Numbered from the stretch's first letter, positions 10,501 to 18,919 are shown. The stretch is DNA of 64,000 nt from Oceanihabitans gracilariae (GCF_042684485.1 NZ_JBHULM010000011.1:1-64000); one strand, 5' to 3'. Numbers and translations are program-made. Notes: a model not told the origin generated them from the sequence alone.

Positions 10501-11843
10501 CTGTGAAGCGTAGGAGCACGATTTAAAAGAACTGGATGTCCTTTTAAAACATTCTCTAAAATATCCCAAACTACAGGTTCTTTTTTATCTATAATTTTCT
10601 TTGCAGATTTTACAGTTTTTACAATTCCTCTTTCAATTAATTTTCTAATTACAAAAGGTTTGTAAAGTTCTGCTGCCATATTTTTAGGCAATCCACATTC
10701 ATATAATTTTAATTCTGGACCTACAACAATTACAGAACGAGCAGAATAATCTACACGTTTACCAAGTAAGTTTTGACGGAAACGTCCTTGCTTACCTTTA
10801 AGAGAATCTGATAATGATTTTAATGGTCTGTTAGAATCTGTTTTTACAGCAGATGACTTACGAGTGTTATCAAATAATGAATCTACAGATTCTTGTAACA
10901 TACGTTTTTCATTACGTAAAATAACTTCTGGTGCTTTTATTTCAACCAATCTTTTAAGACGGTTATTTCTAATAATTACACGACGATATAAATCATTTAA
11001 ATCTGAAGTTGCAAAACGTCCACCATCTAAAGGCACTAATGGTCTTAATTCTGGCGGAATAATTGGCACAACTTTCATAATCATCCATTCTGGACGATTT
11101 TCTCTATTTTCATTAGATTCACGTAAAGCTTCAACAACTTGTAAACGTTTTAAAGCTTCTGTTTTACGTTGTTTAGACGTTTCAGTATTTGCTTTATGAC
11201 GTAACTCATAAGAAAGTGTTTCTAAATCTATTCTAGCTAATAATTCGATTAAACATTCTGCTCCCATTTTAGCTAGGAACTTGTTTGGATCTGTATCTTC
11301 TAGGTATTGGTTTTCTTGTGGAAGTGTTTCAAGAATGTTTAAATATTCTTCTTCTGTTAAGAAATCCATTTTTTGTAATGGTTCACCTTCGGCATTTTTA
11401 GCAATACCTGGTTGAATTACTACGTAACGTTCGTAGTAAATAATCATATCTAATTTCTTAGATGGTAAACCTAAAAGGTAACCAATTTTGTTTGGTAAAG
11501 AACGGAAGTACCAAATGTGTGCAACAGGAACCACTAAGTTAATGTGTCCTACTCTATCACGACGTACTTTCTTTTCTGTTACTTCTACACCACAACGATC
11601 ACATACAATACCTTTGTATCTGATACGTTTATATTTACCACAAGCACATTCGTAATCCTTTACAGGACCAAAAATTCGCTCACAGAATAAACCGTCACGT
11701 TCTGGTTTATGTGTTCGATAATTTATAGTTTCTGGCTTTAATACTTCACCTCTAGATTCTGCTAAAATAGATTCTGGTGATGCTAAACCAATGGAGATTT
11801 TATTAAATCTCTTTACTGTGTTCTTATCTTGTTTTCTTGCCAT
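7542..11843 (-). CDS. rpoC: RNA polymerase subunit beta-prime
   Basis: At 1433 residues this is a full-length bacterial beta-prime. Near the N-terminus lies the zinc ribbon (CACGKYKRIRYKGIVCDRC). The catalytic magnesium loop NADFDGDQM is at about residues 473-481. A second cysteine cluster (CEAKRGICAKC) is near residue 900. It forms the active site of RNA polymerase with beta. It lies 82 bp downstream of rpoB on the same strand, separated by a long imperfect stem-loop, and is followed by a terminator. The ATG at 11843 gives the typical flavobacterial start MARKQDK. No frameshift or missing catalytic residue is visible. Confidence 0.98.
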   Translation of the reverse strand: MARKQDKNTVKRFNKISIGLASPESILAESRGEVLKPETINYRTHKPERDGLFCERIFGPVKDYECACGKYKRIRYKGIVCDRCGVEVTEKKVRRDRVGHINLVVPVAHIWYFRSLPNKIGYLLGLPSKKLDMIIYYERYVVIQPGIAKNAEGEPLQKMDFLTEEEYLNILETLPQENQYLEDTDPNKFLAKMGAECLIELLARIDLETLSYELRHKANTETSKQRKTEALKRLQVVEALRESNENRENRPEWMIMKVVPIIPPELRPLVPLDGGRFATSDLNDLYRRVIIRNNRLKRLVEIKAPEVILRNEKRMLQESVDSLFDNTRKSSAVKTDSNRPLKSLSDSLKGKQGRFRQNLLGKRVDYSARSVIVVGPELKLYECGLPKNMAAELYKPFVIRKLIERGIVKTVKSAKKIIDKKEPVVWDILENVLKGHPVLLNRAPTLHRLGIQAFQPKLIEGKAIQLHPLVTTAFNADFDGDQMAVHLPLGPEAILEAQLLMLASHNILNPANGSPVTVPSQDMVLGLYYMTKLRTSTEDVKVKGEGLTFYSDEEVTIAYNEKRIDLNASIKVRTLDFNEEGELVPQVIETTVGRVIFNKKVPAAAGYINEVLTKKSLRNIIGDILKVTSVPETAAFLDEIKSLGYNYAFKGGLSFSLGDIIIPPEKQGMIDSANVKVDGIMGNYNMGLITNNERYNQVIDIWTSTNAELTELSMKRIREDQQGFNSVYMMLDSGARGSKEQIRQLTGMRGLMAKPKKSNAGGGEIIENPILSNFKEGLSILEYFISTHGARKGLADTALKTADAGYLTRRLVDVSQDVIVNTEDCGTLRGVEIEPLKKNDEIVETLEERIVGRISLNDIYNPLTDELLVGANELITDEIAKAIGNSPIDKVDARSPLSCEAKRGICAKCYGRNLATGKMVQRGEAVGVVAAQSIGEPGTQLTLRTFHVGGIAGNISEENKLIVKFDGVAEIEDLKTVKGEDSEGNTVDVVISRTSELKLVDKKTGITLSTNNIPYGSFVYVKNGDKLTKGDVVCQWDPYNGVIISEFSGKVRYENIEQGITYQVEIDEQTGFQEKVISESRNKKLIPTLLVEDSKGEVIRSYNLPVGAHIMIDDGEKIKVGKVLVKIPRKSAKAGDITGGLPRVTELFEARNPSNPAVVSAIDGVVSFGKIKRGNREIIVESKLGDIKKYLVKLSNQILVQENDFVKAGMPLSDGSITPNDILNIKGPSAVQQYLVNEVQEVYRLQGVKINDKHFEVVVRQMMRKVKIIDSGDTIFLEDQLVHKSDFIEENDEIFGMKVVENAGDSATLKEGQIVSPRQLRDENSILRREDKALVEARDAKPATATPILQGITRASLQTKSFISAASFQETTKVLNEAAVAGKIDTLEGLKENVIVGHRIPAGTGMRNYDNIIVGSKEEFDQMMKAKQEVNYN

Positions 11844-11850
11844 TTCTTTT

Positions 11851-11918
11851 AGTATTCAGTCTCAGTCTCAGTATACAGTTAGCTATTAATTGCTAACGGT
11901 ATACTGCGACTGCATACT
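11851..11918 (-). repeat. Long imperfect inverted repeat in the rpoB-rpoC spacer
   Basis: The core stem pairs AGTATACAGTTAGC (11870-11883) with GCTAACGGTATACT (11892-11905) around an 8-nt loop. Outer arms extend it, with AGTATTCAGT (11851-11860) against ACTGCATACT (11909-11918). The left arm has an extra CTCAGT unit. It nearly fills the 82-bp spacer, so it will fold in the rpoBC mRNA. It may be an RNase processing site or an mRNA stabiliser. Confidence 0.75.
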
Positions 11919-11925
11919 ATTTTTA

Positions 11926-14900
11926 TTATTCCTCTAATCTAATGTCTAATCCTAAACCTTTTAATTCATGCATTAATACATTGAATGATTCAGGTAGTCC
12001 TGGATCTGGCATTGGTTCACCTTTTACAATTGCTTCGTATGTTTTAGCTCTACCAATTACATCATCAGATTTAACTGTCAATATTTCACGTAATGTTGCT
12101 GATGCTCCATATGCTTCAAGAGCCCAAACTTCCATTTCTCCAAAACGTTGACCTCCAAATTGTGCTTTACCACCAAGAGGTTGTTGTGTAATAAGAGAGT
12201 ATGGTCCTATAGAACGAGCGTGCATTTTATCATCAACCATATGTCCTAGTTTTAACATATAGATAACTCCAACTGTTGCAGGTTGATCAAAACGATCTCC
12301 TGTACCACCATCATATAGGTAAGTATGACCAAATCTAGGAATTCCAGCTTCATCTGTAAACCCATTAATTTGATCTAGAGTTGCACCATCAAAAATAGGA
12401 GTAGCATATTTACGATCTAATTTTTGTCCAGCCCAACCTAATACAGTTTCATAAATCTGACCAATGTTCATACGAGATGGTACACCAAGTGGATTTAAGA
12501 CAATATCAACTGGAGTTCCGTCTTCAAGGAATGGCATATCTTCTTGACGTACAATACGTGCAACAATACCTTTGTTACCATGTCGTCCTGCCATTTTATC
12601 ACCAACTTTAAGTTTACGCTTTTTAGCAATATAAACTTTAGCTAACTTGATAATTCCTGCTGGTAATTCATCTCCTACAGAAATAGTAAACTTTTCACGT
12701 CTTAAAGAACCTTGTAAATCGTTTTCTTTAATTTTATAGTTATGAATTAAGTCTGCTATTAAACTATTTGTCTTTTCATCTGTAGTCCAAGTACCAGAAG
12801 TTAAGTGTGTATAGTCATCTACAGCATTTAACATTTTAAGTGTAAATTTCTTTCCTTTTGGAAGTACTTCTTCACCTAAATCATTAAATATACCTTGTGC
12901 TGTTTTACCATTAACAAGGGTAAATAATTTATCAACTAAAACACTTTGTAAATCGTCAAATTTATTTTGATATAGAGCTTCTAACTGCGCTATATCTTCT
13001 TTATCTTGAGCACGTTTACGTTTATCTTTTATAGCTCTTGAAAATAACTTCTTATTAATTACAACACCATGTAATGAAGGTGAAGCTTTTAAAGAAGCAT
13101 CTTTTACATCTCCTGCTTTATCACCGAAGATGGCACGTAATAATTTTTCTTCTGGAGTTGGGTCAGATTCTCCTTTAGGAGTAATTTTTCCGATAAGGAT
13201 ATCTCCTGGTTTTACTTCTGCTCCAACACGAATCATTCCGTTTTCATCAAGATCTTTTGTAGCTTCTTCAGAAACGTTAGGAATATCATTAGTTAACTCT
13301 TCATTACCTAATTTTGTATCTCTTACTTCTAAAGAATACTCATCTATATGTATAGATGTAAAGATATCTTCACGTACTACTTTTTCTGAAATTACAATCG
13401 CATCCTCAAAGTTATACCCTTTCCAAGGCATGAAGGCTACTTTCATGTTTCTACCTAAAGCAAGCTCTCCTTTTTGAGTTGCATATCCTTCAGATAACAC
13501 TTGACCTTTTTTAACTATATCTCCTTTTTTAACAATAGGTTTTAAGTTAATAGAAGTACCTTGATTGGTTTTTCTGAATTTAGTTAATGGATATGTTTTT
13601 GTATCTGAATCGAAACTTACTTTTGCTTCATCTTCAGTACGATCGTATTTTATTACAATTTCTAATGAATCTACATATTGTACAACACCACTTCCTTCTG
13701 CATTAATAAGTACACGAGAATCTGAAGCCACTTGACGTTCTAAACCTGTTCCTACAATAGGAGCTTGCGGACGTAATAATGGTACAGCTTGACGCATCAT
13801 GTTAGATCCCATCAAGGCTCTATTTGCATCATCATGCTCTAAGAATGGAATTAATGAAGCCGAAATAGATGATATTTGATTAGGAGCTACATCTGTATAG
13901 TGTAATTCTTTAGGATCAATTACTGGGAAGTCACCTTCCATTCTTGCAATTACCTTATCATGTAAAATCGTTCCTGCATCATCAACTTTTACTGTTGCTT
14001 GTGCTATTAACTTATCTTCCTCTTCTTCTGCACTTAGATAAGTTGGTTTACTCTTAATATCTACAACACCATCTGTTACTTTTCTATATGGTGTTTCAAT
14101 GAATCCCATAGAGTTCACTTTAGCAAATACTGAAAGTGATGATATTAAACCAATATTTGGTCCCTCTGGAGTTTCAATAGGACAAAGTCTTCCGTAGTGT
14201 GTATAGTGAACATCACGTACTTCGAATCCTGCTCTTTCACGAGATAAACCTCCTGGTCCTAATGCGGAAAGACGACGCTTATGCGTAATCTCTGCAAGAG
14301 GGTTGGTTTGATCCATAAATTGAGATAACTGGTTGGTACCAAAGAAAGAATTAATTACAGACGATAGAGTCTTTGCATTAATTAAATCAATAGGTGTAAA
14401 TACCTCGTTATCACGAACGTTCATACGCTCACGAATAGTACGTGCCATACGAGCTAAACCAACACCAAATTGTTGTGATAATTGCTCACCAACTGTACGT
14501 ACACGACGGTTAGATAAGTGGTCAATATCATCAATCTCTGCTTTAGAGTTGATAAGCTCAATTAAATATTTTATAATAGTTATGATATCTTCTTTGGTAA
14601 GCACCTGCTTATCCATACCAATATCTAACTGTAATTTTTTGTTCATTCTATAACGACCTACTTCTCCTAAAGAGTAACGTTGGTCACTAAAGAATAATTT
14701 ATCTATAATACCACGTGCAGTTTCTTCATCTGGCGGCTCTGCATTACGTAGTTGTCTATAAATATGTTCAACAGCTTCTTTTTCAGAATTTGTTGGATCT
14801 TTTTGAAGTGTATTATGAATTATAGCATAATCTCCTTGTTCTGCACTTTCTTTATGTAAAAGAATAGTTTTAACATTAGCGTCAAGAATTTCTTCAATAT

Positions 14901-15738
14901 TATCTTTATCTAGAATAGTATCACGATCTAATACTATTTCATTACGCTCGATAGATACAACTTCTCCTGTATCTTCATCTACGAAATCTTCATGCCATGT
15001 ATTAAGTACACGTGCAGCAAGTTTTCTTCCTAAAATTTTCTTTAGACCAGATTTTGATACTTTAACTTCTTCTGCTAAATCAAAAATTTCAAGAATATCT
15101 TTATCGCGCTCAAAACCAATTGCTCTAAATAAAGTTGTTACAGGTAATTTTTTCTTTCTATCAATGTAAGCATACATTACCTGATTAATATCTGTTGCGA
15201 ACTCAATCCAAGAACCTTTAAATGGTATTACTCTTGCTGAGTATAATTTAGTACCATTTGCATGGAACGATTGCCCAAAAAACACACCTGGTGAACGGTG
15301 TAATTGAGAAACTACAACACGTTCTGCACCATTAATACAGAAAGTACCAGAAGGTGTCATGTAAGGTATTGTACCTAAGTACACATCTTGAACAATGGTC
15401 TCGAAATCCTCATGTTCAGGGTCTGTACAATATAACTTTAATCTTGCTTTTAATGGTACACTATATGTAAGTCCTCTTTCGATACATTCTTCAATAGAAT
15501 ATCTAGGCGGATCTATGAAGTAATCTAAAAATTCTAATACAAATTGATTACGTGTGTCTGTTATTGGGAAGTTTTCTAGAAAGGTATTATAAAGACCTTC
15601 GTCTCCTCTTTCTTCAGATTTTGTTTCTAACTGGAAAAAATCCTGGAAGGATTTTATTTGAATATCCATAAAATCTGGATACTCCGTTCTATTTACAATA
15701 GATGAGAAATTTAATCTTTCAGCTTTATTTGCTAACAT
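11926..15738 (-). CDS. rpoB: RNA polymerase subunit beta
   Basis: The 1270-residue beta subunit forms the catalytic core of RNA polymerase together with beta-prime. The ATG at 15738 gives MLANKAERLNFSSI, the usual flavobacterial start; an in-frame TTG one codon upstream is not needed. Recognisable segments include the rifampicin-pocket region (LSQFMDQTNPLAE, then HKRRLSALGPGGL), the conserved RVGHINLV-partner region in rpoC next door, and GNKGIVARI near the C-terminus. It is the first of the rpoB-rpoC pair and lies 124 bp downstream of rplL across a hairpin. Cytoplasmic. The sequence looks intact. Confidence 0.98.
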   Translation of the reverse strand: MLANKAERLNFSSIVNRTEYPDFMDIQIKSFQDFFQLETKSEERGDEGLYNTFLENFPITDTRNQFVLEFLDYFIDPPRYSIEECIERGLTYSVPLKARLKLYCTDPEHEDFETIVQDVYLGTIPYMTPSGTFCINGAERVVVSQLHRSPGVFFGQSFHANGTKLYSARVIPFKGSWIEFATDINQVMYAYIDRKKKLPVTTLFRAIGFERDKDILEIFDLAEEVKVSKSGLKKILGRKLAARVLNTWHEDFVDEDTGEVVSIERNEIVLDRDTILDKDNIEEILDANVKTILLHKESAEQGDYAIIHNTLQKDPTNSEKEAVEHIYRQLRNAEPPDEETARGIIDKLFFSDQRYSLGEVGRYRMNKKLQLDIGMDKQVLTKEDIITIIKYLIELINSKAEIDDIDHLSNRRVRTVGEQLSQQFGVGLARMARTIRERMNVRDNEVFTPIDLINAKTLSSVINSFFGTNQLSQFMDQTNPLAEITHKRRLSALGPGGLSRERAGFEVRDVHYTHYGRLCPIETPEGPNIGLISSLSVFAKVNSMGFIETPYRKVTDGVVDIKSKPTYLSAEEEEDKLIAQATVKVDDAGTILHDKVIARMEGDFPVIDPKELHYTDVAPNQISSISASLIPFLEHDDANRALMGSNMMRQAVPLLRPQAPIVGTGLERQVASDSRVLINAEGSGVVQYVDSLEIVIKYDRTEDEAKVSFDSDTKTYPLTKFRKTNQGTSINLKPIVKKGDIVKKGQVLSEGYATQKGELALGRNMKVAFMPWKGYNFEDAIVISEKVVREDIFTSIHIDEYSLEVRDTKLGNEELTNDIPNVSEEATKDLDENGMIRVGAEVKPGDILIGKITPKGESDPTPEEKLLRAIFGDKAGDVKDASLKASPSLHGVVINKKLFSRAIKDKRKRAQDKEDIAQLEALYQNKFDDLQSVLVDKLFTLVNGKTAQGIFNDLGEEVLPKGKKFTLKMLNAVDDYTHLTSGTWTTDEKTNSLIADLIHNYKIKENDLQGSLRREKFTISVGDELPAGIIKLAKVYIAKKRKLKVGDKMAGRHGNKGIVARIVRQEDMPFLEDGTPVDIVLNPLGVPSRMNIGQIYETVLGWAGQKLDRKYATPIFDGATLDQINGFTDEAGIPRFGHTYLYDGGTGDRFDQPATVGVIYMLKLGHMVDDKMHARSIGPYSLITQQPLGGKAQFGGQRFGEMEVWALEAYGASATLREILTVKSDDVIGRAKTYEAIVKGEPMPDPGLPESFNVLMHELKGLGLDIRLEE

Positions 15739-15802
15739 CAATGGACGGAATTTTGATTAAAAAAAATATATAACGTATACGTCATGTTTATATACGCAAA
15801 AT

Positions 15803-15839
15803 GGTCTAGGTCTTAGAACGCGTGTTCTAGACCTAAACC
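15803..15839 (-). promoter_or_regulatory. Stem-loop between rplL and rpoB (attenuator or processing site)
   Basis: TAGGTCTTAGAAC (15807-15819) pairs with GTTCTAGACCTA (15824-15835) with one bulged base and a GCGT loop, extended by GGT/ACC. No T tract follows on the minus strand, so full termination is unlikely. In Escherichia coli the equivalent spacer holds an attenuator and an RNase III site; the same role here is an inference from position. Confidence 0.6.
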
Positions 15840-15862
15840 TTTATGTTGTTTGCTTGTTTAGC

Positions 15863-16237
15863 TTACTTAAGCTCAACCTCTGCTCCAGCTTCTTCTAATG
15901 AAGATTTTAAGCCTTCTGCTTCGTCTTTAGAAACTCCTTCTTTGATTGCACTTGGTGCATCATCAACTAATCCTTTAGCTTCTTTTAAACCTAATCCAGT
16001 TAATTCTTTAACTAATTTTACAACAGCTAATTTAGAACCACCAGCAGCTTTTAATATTACGTCAAATTCAGTTTGCTCCTCAGCAGCGTCTCCACCACCT
16101 GCAGGTCCAGCAGCAACAGCTACAGCTGCAGCAGCAGGCTCAATACCGTACTCGTCTTTTAATATAGTTGCTAATTCATTAACTTCTTTTACTGTTAAGT
16201 TAACTAATTGTTCTGCGAAATCTTTTAATTCTGCCAT
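15863..16237 (-). CDS. rplL: Ribosomal protein bL12 (L7/L12)
   Basis: This 124-residue stalk protein has the N-terminal dimerisation helix region (KDFAEQLVNLTVKEV), an Ala/Gly-rich hinge at about residues 34-52, and the C-terminal factor-binding domain (KLAVVKLVKELTGLGLKEAK). Dimers bind L10 and recruit EF-Tu, EF-G and other GTPases to the ribosome. It follows rplJ by 63 bp and precedes rpoB, the classical rplJL-rpoBC order. Length and composition are normal. Confidence 0.97.
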   Translation of the reverse strand: MAELKDFAEQLVNLTVKEVNELATILKDEYGIEPAAAAVAVAAGPAGGGDAAEEQTEFDVILKAAGGSKLAVVKLVKELTGLGLKEAKGLVDDAPSAIKEGVSKDEAEGLKSSLEEAGAEVELK

Positions 16238-16300
16238 TTTTCTATCGTTTTAATAATTTTGTAATTTAATATATAATTGTAAAAGTGCGTACTTTTTAAA

Positions 16301-16822
16301 TTATCCCTCTTTTTGAGATAATGTTTTTAAGATACCTGTAAGTGTTTGTCCACTCGATTGAAGCGCTGATACAACGTTTTTAGCTGGAGATTGTAATAAT
16401 CCAATGATATCTCCAATTAATTCTTCTTTCGACTTGATGTCTACTAACATATCTAATTGCTCATCACCAATGTAAATAGCTTCCTCAATAAAAGCACCTT
16501 TTAATAAAGGCTTTTCTGATTTTTTTCTGAAAGCTTTAATTACTTTAGCTGGAGCGTTTCCAGTTTCAGAATACATCACAGATGTATTTCCTTTTAAAAC
16601 TGTAGGAAGGTCACCAAATTCTCTTTCTGATGCTTCCATTGCTTTTTCAAGTAATGTATTTTTAACAACTGCTAACTGTACGTTTGCTTTAAAACAAGCA
16701 CGACGTAAATTTGATGTTGCATCTGCATTTAATCCAGAAATATCTGCTAAATAGATATTTGCATTATCAGCTAATTGCGCAGTTAATTCTTCAATTACTT
16801 GTGATTTTTCTTCTCTTGTCAT
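16301..16822 (-). CDS. rplJ: Ribosomal protein uL10
   Basis: This 173-residue protein forms the base of the ribosomal stalk by binding 23S rRNA with its N-terminal domain and L7/L12 dimers with its C-terminal helix. The N-terminus MTREEKSQVIEELTAQL and the central ADATSNLRRACFKANVQL segment are typical of the family. It is 19 bp downstream of rplA and 63 bp upstream of rplL on the same strand, so these are cotranscribed. In other bacteria L10-L12 represses translation of this mRNA; the short 19-bp spacer leaves little room for a separate leader, so any such site would overlap the end of rplA. Confidence 0.96.
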   Translation of the reverse strand: MTREEKSQVIEELTAQLADNANIYLADISGLNADATSNLRRACFKANVQLAVVKNTLLEKAMEASEREFGDLPTVLKGNTSVMYSETGNAPAKVIKAFRKKSEKPLLKGAFIEEAIYIGDEQLDMLVDIKSKEELIGDIIGLLQSPAKNVVSALQSSGQTLTGILKTLSQKEG

Positions 16823-16841
16823 AATAAAAGTTTTTAACTAA

Positions 16842-17531
16842 TTAACCAATTTTAGGATCTACAGCTATACTAGGACTCATTGTAGAAGACATAAATATGC
16901 TTTTTACATAAACTCCTTTAGATGCAGTTGGTTTAAGTTTCATTAAGGTTGTTAATAATTCGTTTGCATTACCTTCAATTTTATCAGCACTAAAAGATGC
17001 TTTTCCAATTGCAGCGTGTACGATACCAGTTTTATCTACTTTAAAGTCGATTTTACCAGCTTTTACTTCTGTAACGGCTTTTGCAATATCCATTGTTACT
17101 GTACCTGTTTTTGGGTTAGGCATTAAACCACGAGGCCCTAATACACGTCCTAAAGGACCTAATTTACCCATAACGCTTGGCATAGTAATAATTACGTCAA
17201 CGTCTGTCCAACCACTTTTGATTTTGTCAAGGTACTCATCTAAACCTACATAATCAGCACCAGCTTCTTTAGCTTCTGCTTCTTTATCTGGTGTTACTAA
17301 TGCTAATACTTTAACGTCTTTACCTGTACCATGAGGAAGAGATACAACACCTCTTACCATTTGGTTAGCTTTTCTAGGATCTACTCCTAAACGAACAGCG
17401 ATATCTACAGATGCGTCAAATTTTGCATTAGATATTTCTTTTACTAATGCAGAAGCTTCAGTAATAGAATAAATTCTACCTTTTTCTATTTTTGCTAAAG
17501 CCTCTTTTTTCTTTTTTGTTAATCTTGCCAT
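16842..17531 (-). CDS. rplA: Ribosomal protein uL1
   Basis: At 229 residues this is a normal-length L1, the protein of the mobile L1 stalk near the E site. The signature MPNPKTGTVT and the GRVLGPRGLMP segment are present around residues 130-145. It lies 19 bp downstream of rplK. L1 is known in other bacteria to repress the rplK-rplA mRNA by binding a leader that mimics its rRNA site; a candidate hairpin upstream of rplK is listed separately. Intact, cytoplasmic, ribosome-bound. Confidence 0.97.
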   Translation of the reverse strand: MARLTKKKKEALAKIEKGRIYSITEASALVKEISNAKFDASVDIAVRLGVDPRKANQMVRGVVSLPHGTGKDVKVLALVTPDKEAEAKEAGADYVGLDEYLDKIKSGWTDVDVIITMPSVMGKLGPLGRVLGPRGLMPNPKTGTVTMDIAKAVTEVKAGKIDFKVDKTGIVHAAIGKASFSADKIEGNANELLTTLMKLKPTASKGVYVKSIFMSSTMSPSIAVDPKIG

Positions 17532-17550
17532 TTTTAATTTCTTTTATAGA

Positions 17551-17988
17551 TTAATTTGGCGCGTTTCCAGTCACGGTTATACCCATTGACCTTGCGGTTC
17601 CAGCTACCATCTTCATTGCTGACTCAATTGTAAATGCATTTAAATCTACCATTTTGTCTTCTGCAATAGTTTTCACTTGATCCCAAGAAACTTTAGCTAC
17701 TTTTTTTCGGTTTGGTTCTCCTGAACCCTTCTTGATTTTTGCCGCTTCTAATAATTGTACTGCAGCTGGTGGTGTTTTGATTACAAATTCAAATGATTTG
17801 TCTTTGTAAACAGAAATTGCCACAGGTAATACTTTACCTGGTTTATCTTGTGTTCTAGCATTAAACTGCTTACAGAACTCCATGATATTAACTCCAGCAG
17901 CACCTAGAGCGGGTCCAACCGGTGGCGACGGATTCGCTGCACCTCCCCTTACTTGTAACTTAACTACTTTGTCTAACTCTTTTGCCAT
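17551..17988 (-). CDS. rplK: Ribosomal protein uL11
   Basis: This 145-residue protein binds the GTPase-associated region of 23S rRNA and takes part in factor binding and RelA activation. The N-terminal proline-rich segment ANPSPPVGPALGAAGVNI and the C-terminal RSMGITVTG are diagnostic. It is the first gene of the rplK-rplA-rplJ-rplL run and follows nusG by 69 bp. A stem-loop lies in that spacer. Confidence 0.97.
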   Translation of the reverse strand: MAKELDKVVKLQVRGGAANPSPPVGPALGAAGVNIMEFCKQFNARTQDKPGKVLPVAISVYKDKSFEFVIKTPPAAVQLLEAAKIKKGSGEPNRKKVAKVSWDQVKTIAEDKMVDLNAFTIESAMKMVAGTARSMGITVTGNAPN

Positions 17989-18004
17989 TTTAAATAATTT
18001 AGTC

Positions 18005-18038
18005 GATGTTTTCTTTTATTGGAAGCAAAAGAAACATC
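18005..18038 (-). promoter_or_regulatory. Stem-loop in the nusG-rplK spacer
   Basis: GATGTTTTCTTTT (18005-18017) pairs with AAAAGAAACATC (18027-18038), with one bulged base and a 9-nt loop. The hairpin sits 17 nt upstream of the rplK ATG in the mRNA. It could be the L1-binding autoregulatory leader or a processing site; the sequence alone does not decide. Confidence 0.5.
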
Positions 18039-18057
18039 TATCTTTATGTAACAATTA

Positions 18058-18612
18058 TTATACTTTTTCTACTTGCATATAACTTAATTCTAATGGTGTT
18101 TTTCTTCCAAAAATCTTTACCATCACTTCAAGTTTACGTTTTTCTTCGTTAATTTTTTCGATACTTCCATCAAAACCATTAAATGGTCCGTCTATAACTT
18201 TTACCGTTTCTCCTATTGTATAAGGTATAGCAACGTTTACGTCTGTATCTACTTCTAATTCATCTACCTTACCTAACATTCTGTTAACTTCAGATTGTCT
18301 TAACGGCACAGGCTCTCCTCCTTTTGTTTCCCCTAAAAAACCAATAACGTTAGTTACAGATTTAATAATATGAGGAATCTCTCCACTTAAATTAGCCTGA
18401 ACCATAATGTATCCAGGAAAGTAAACTTTTTCTTTACTTATCTTTTTACCATTACGTATTTGAATCACTTTTTCTGTAGGAACTAGTACTTGATCTACAT
18501 AATCTTGTAAGCCTAAACGAGCTATTTCATTCTCTATATACGCTTTGATTTTGTTTTCTTGACCACTTACAGCTCTAACAACATACCACTTTTTCTCAAT
18601 TCCTTCAGACAT
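18058..18612 (-). CDS. nusG: Transcription elongation/antitermination factor NusG
   Basis: This 184-residue protein has the NGN domain at about 8-115 (KKWYVVRAVSGQENK start, YFPGYIMVQ) and a C-terminal KOW domain (GETVKVIDGPFNGFDG). It binds RNA polymerase, affects pausing and couples transcription to translation or Rho. It lies 11 bp downstream of secE and upstream of rplK, the standard secE-nusG-rplKA order. The ATG at 18612 gives MSEGIEKKWY, the expected start. Confidence 0.97.
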   Translation of the reverse strand: MSEGIEKKWYVVRAVSGQENKIKAYIENEIARLGLQDYVDQVLVPTEKVIQIRNGKKISKEKVYFPGYIMVQANLSGEIPHIIKSVTNVIGFLGETKGGEPVPLRQSEVNRMLGKVDELEVDTDVNVAIPYTIGETVKVIDGPFNGFDGSIEKINEEKRKLEVMVKIFGRKTPLELSYMQVEKV

Positions 18613-18623
18613 AAATATTAAAA

Positions 18624-18821
18624 TTATCCGTTTATTAAATTAAAATAATACCCAATAACTTTACTAAAAACTGTATCTATTCCCCAGATTGCTAATGAGA
18701 AAATAATAGAAAACACAGCTACAAGAATAGTTAAACTTTGTGTTTCTGACCAAGTAGGCCAGCTCACATTGTTTTTCAATTCTTCAAATGATTCTTTTAT
18801 ATAATTTACAATTCCTGCCAT
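18624..18821 (-). CDS. secE: Preprotein translocase subunit SecE
   Basis: This 65-residue protein has one transmembrane helix (about residues 33-52, ILVAVFSIIFSLAIWGIDTV) after the conserved cytoplasmic amphipathic part with ELKNNVSWPTW. It clamps SecY in the inner membrane. The open frame extends 25 codons upstream, but that part is the antisense of tRNA-Trp, so the ATG at 18821 (MAGIVNYIKES) is the true start. It begins only 17 nt after the tRNA-Trp 3' end, so tRNA processing would leave a very short leader. Confidence 0.95.
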   Translation of the reverse strand: MAGIVNYIKESFEELKNNVSWPTWSETQSLTILVAVFSIIFSLAIWGIDTVFSKVIGYYFNLING

Positions 18822-18838
18822 TATAATATTTGTATTTG

Positions 18839-18911
18839 CACGGGTTGAGAGACTCGAACTCCCGACACCTGGTTTTGGAGACCAGTGCTCTACCAACTGA
18901 GCTAAACCCGT
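18839..18911 (-). tRNA. tRNA-Trp (CCA anticodon)
   Basis: The 73-nt cloverleaf has acceptor ACGGGTT/AACCCGT, D-stem GCTC/GAGC, anticodon stem CTGGT/ACCAG with loop CTCCAAA (anticodon CCA), and T-arm GGGAG-TTCGAGT-CTCTC. CCA is not encoded. It sits between tuf and secE, as in many bacteria. Confidence 0.96.
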
Positions 18912-18919
18912 AAATATAA

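Noticed and set aside
18822..18896. N-terminal extension of secE by 25 codons
   Set aside because: The extension is read across the tRNA-Trp gene; SecE proteins begin at the inner ATG.
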